NCBI GenBank assembly: GCA_026168455.1 | Contig: CM047426.1 | Span: 79,759,986 to 79,823,985 of the forward strand | Reading direction: 5' to 3' | Source of the DNA: Theocolax elegans | Taxonomy: Eukaryota; Arthropoda; Insecta; Hymenoptera; Cerocephalidae | Length of the DNA: 64,000 nt | Part shown: positions 61,951-64,000 of the stretch, in pieces | How the letters are laid out: each line of letters starts with the position of its first letter | Position numbering within the stretch: position 1 is the stretch's first letter | Notes under the pieces: generated by a model | Told to the model about the DNA's origin: nothing | Database searches by the model: none | The model's input: only the letters and a program-made list of their open reading frames with translations | Translations under genes and position numbers: made by a program

Positions 61951-64000
61951 ACGGAAAAAGATAGTTAGGCAAAGTAACTGGTTACTTTGAAAGGCAAGTA
62001 GGATAAATAGTTTGATTTATCAATATATACTTATGCAAAGAATTTTCAAAAATTTAAAATAACTAATACATACATACAAAGTTGTATACATAATGTACTT
62101 TATGTTGTATTTATAAACCGATATGTTTGCAATATATTTTAATCGAAAAAGTTTATTTTATTATTTTTTTTAATTTACCAGGCGTACTGAAAATAATACT
62201 TGAATGCATAAAACAATTAAACTTGACGACTTGCAGGTGAGCAGGGTATTTAATAAAACCGATCAAGTATTCAAAAATTAGAAATAGTACAAGACAATAG
62301 TATATTTATTCAAGTTGATGGGCAAAAATTACATGTATATTTGTCTATAAGTTTGATACCTGAGTCAAAATTTCATTTTGAATTCTCCGGAATGTTTTAT
62401 TGTTATAGACTATGTGAAACTGAATTGTCTCAAATCAGAAATGATCAATCGTTACTTTTTGTTTTTAAGTGACATAATTAGTAATTGTTACTAATTAATT
62501 ACTTCTTTGTTGCGATACTTACAGTAACTATTCTTTTCAACGACTAAAGAAATAAATTGGTTATCCTAAGCATTACTAACTTACTTCCAATTAGATTGTC
62601 TAAACCAACTACCCACGATTGCTCGTGACCTTTTCAGAAATTTTAATGCTTAGAGTGAGCAGCTTTTTTCAGATAAATATGAACTACGAGTTAGTAAAAC
62701 ATTAAGTATTTAAAAATTAAGAATGTTATCTCTTGACATAATTGACTATTGTACTTTGCATATCAAAGGGCTGACCATACGTAGACTATGACTACTGATA
62801 TCTACTGTATGACACCGCTCTCACAGTACTCATTAATTCTATTTTTAATCATTCACAATTTGATTTATTTAAATACATTTATTAATACGAATAAACATTT
62901 AAAATTTGGTCATAGCTATCTGTTTAACGATAATATTAATGCGAGGAATCTTTTTTTGAGTAAGAATCAACGTTTATAATAATTTAGTTACAATACTTTT
63001 TTTATTAATTTTAAAGTTTTAATTGTGATAGATCAGTCGTAAAAATTGTAGTCCTTTTTAAAGTATGAGAAATTGAAAATGAGACAATAAAAGTAATAGT
63101 CTAGATCTTATTTCAAATTCTTTACAACTTTTAAGAGAATAAAGATTTTTGCATTTTCTGAATATCAAATTAAAACTTTTTAATTGCTGGTTTTTCTTCT
63201 TTTTTAATTAATCAAATCCAGTAGTTTAGAGATTATTCAAATTACATATAATACGTGATATAAAGTTTCAGGTAAAAATCGGTTGTACGTAAACTTATAT
63301 ACTTTTCCATACATATTTTTTTACAAATATTATACTCTAAGATTAATCAATTACTTTAATGTTTAATAAAAATTTGATACTATCATTTCGAAAGTTCTAT
63401 AAAGGATTTAGTGATACCACCCGAGACTACGTTGATGATGAGACACCTTTGATTTTTTCGCGATTTCTCCATACATATTTCCATTCCGCGAAATCCATTT
63501 TAACGGTGGCACGACCGAGGAAGCTAAGCGAGAATCTTGTTTGCAAAATCCTCGGCAGGTCCAGCCGAATAATGGAAAAAGGCTGGCGGTAGCGGACGTG
63601 CAGATGACAACGCCACGCACTCCAGATCCAGTAACGCCATTATACCCAGATATACTTTAGGTGGCACTAACGGCCTTTCGGTTCCACTTTTTCGCCATTC
63701 CGAAATCCTACCGCGTCCACGAAAATTTCCTTTACCACGAGGAATGCGTCAACGTATATTTATATAAGATGGAATCTCGACTTTGGATTTACACCGTATC
63801 AGGCATTTGCGGAATTTTACAGGTTTTATTTTACTTATCACTGCGGTACTGTCAATGGCATTGTATGTTCCGCATTTTATGTTAACTTGTGCTTTTAGAC
63901 TTTAATGTTGTCCCGATACTTTTAATTCGAGAAGTCAAAAAAGTGTAATAACAAAAATTAAGAAATGTGTTTATGGATTGTAAAGATTTATAAAATAAAA
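61951..64000. other. Flank right of the Ty3/Gypsy-like element: no gene seen
   Basis: AT-rich DNA with a GC-richer island at about 63400-63860. A near-perfect palindrome lies at 61970-61989. A 10-bp inverted repeat (CTAAGCATTA at 62566-62575, complement at 62644-62653) is also present. Open frames in the island overlap on both strands and show no domain. It is presumed to be Lar 5' intron or upstream DNA. Confidence 0.45.
61970..61989. repeat. 20-bp hairpin palindrome
   Basis: Arms CAAAGTAAC (61970-61978) and GTTACTTTG (61981-61989) are perfect, separated by TG. It lies 20 bp beyond the retroelement's right target duplication. It may be the end of an older inverted-repeat element; none is recognised. 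Confidence 0.5.

Overview
The window is AT-rich eukaryotic DNA with many short GC-rich islands, long introns and LTR retrotransposons. It reads as an insect genome, most likely an ant or other hymenopteran; that placement is inferred from general character, not from a marker gene. Only one host gene can be supported: two minus-strand exons (32679-32810 and 28637-28795) that together encode the first immunoglobulin domain of a LAR-type receptor protein tyrosine phosphatase (Lar). Splice phases agree across the 3.9 kb intron between them. The rest of the window is then best read as Lar introns: more than 28 kb on the 3' side (1-28636), and up to 31 kb on the 5' side (32811-64000), unless an unrecognised 5' exon lies there. 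A weak, phase-compatible candidate is at 50827-50923. The signal-peptide exon and the Ig2 exon were not found.

Two young, complete LTR insertions lie in this sequence, both on the + strand and so antisense to Lar. (1) 7385-12433 is a 5.0 kb BEL/Pao element with 1282-bp LTRs that differ at one base and a 5-bp target duplication (GTGGG). It keeps only gag plus the aspartic protease; RT, RNase H and integrase are missing, so it needs enzymes in trans. (2) 51619-61946 is a 10.3 kb Ty3/Gypsy-like element with 1253-bp LTRs that look identical, a 4-bp target duplication (ATAC) and a tRNA-Lys-like primer site. Its order is: coiled-coil ORF, gag, -1 frameshift signal, pol (protease, RT, RNase H, integrase), two small unknown ORFs, polypurine tract, LTR. 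The 3' end is duplicated in tandem (1043 bp), and the duplication carries the first 168 bp of an LTR into the interior. The end of integrase is broken by frame disruption and a stop.

The introns also hold a 464-bp MITE with 83-bp inverted repeats, a TTAA-flanked piggyBac-like MITE, a possible second tiny one, several GA/CT and AT microsatellites, a G14 run in a G-quadruplex motif, a run of three abutting hairpins, and GC-rich islands with homeodomain-type motifs that may be enhancers.

The frameshift cassette and accessory ORFs of element 2 are the most unusual content. All boundaries were read by eye; no alignment or database search was run.
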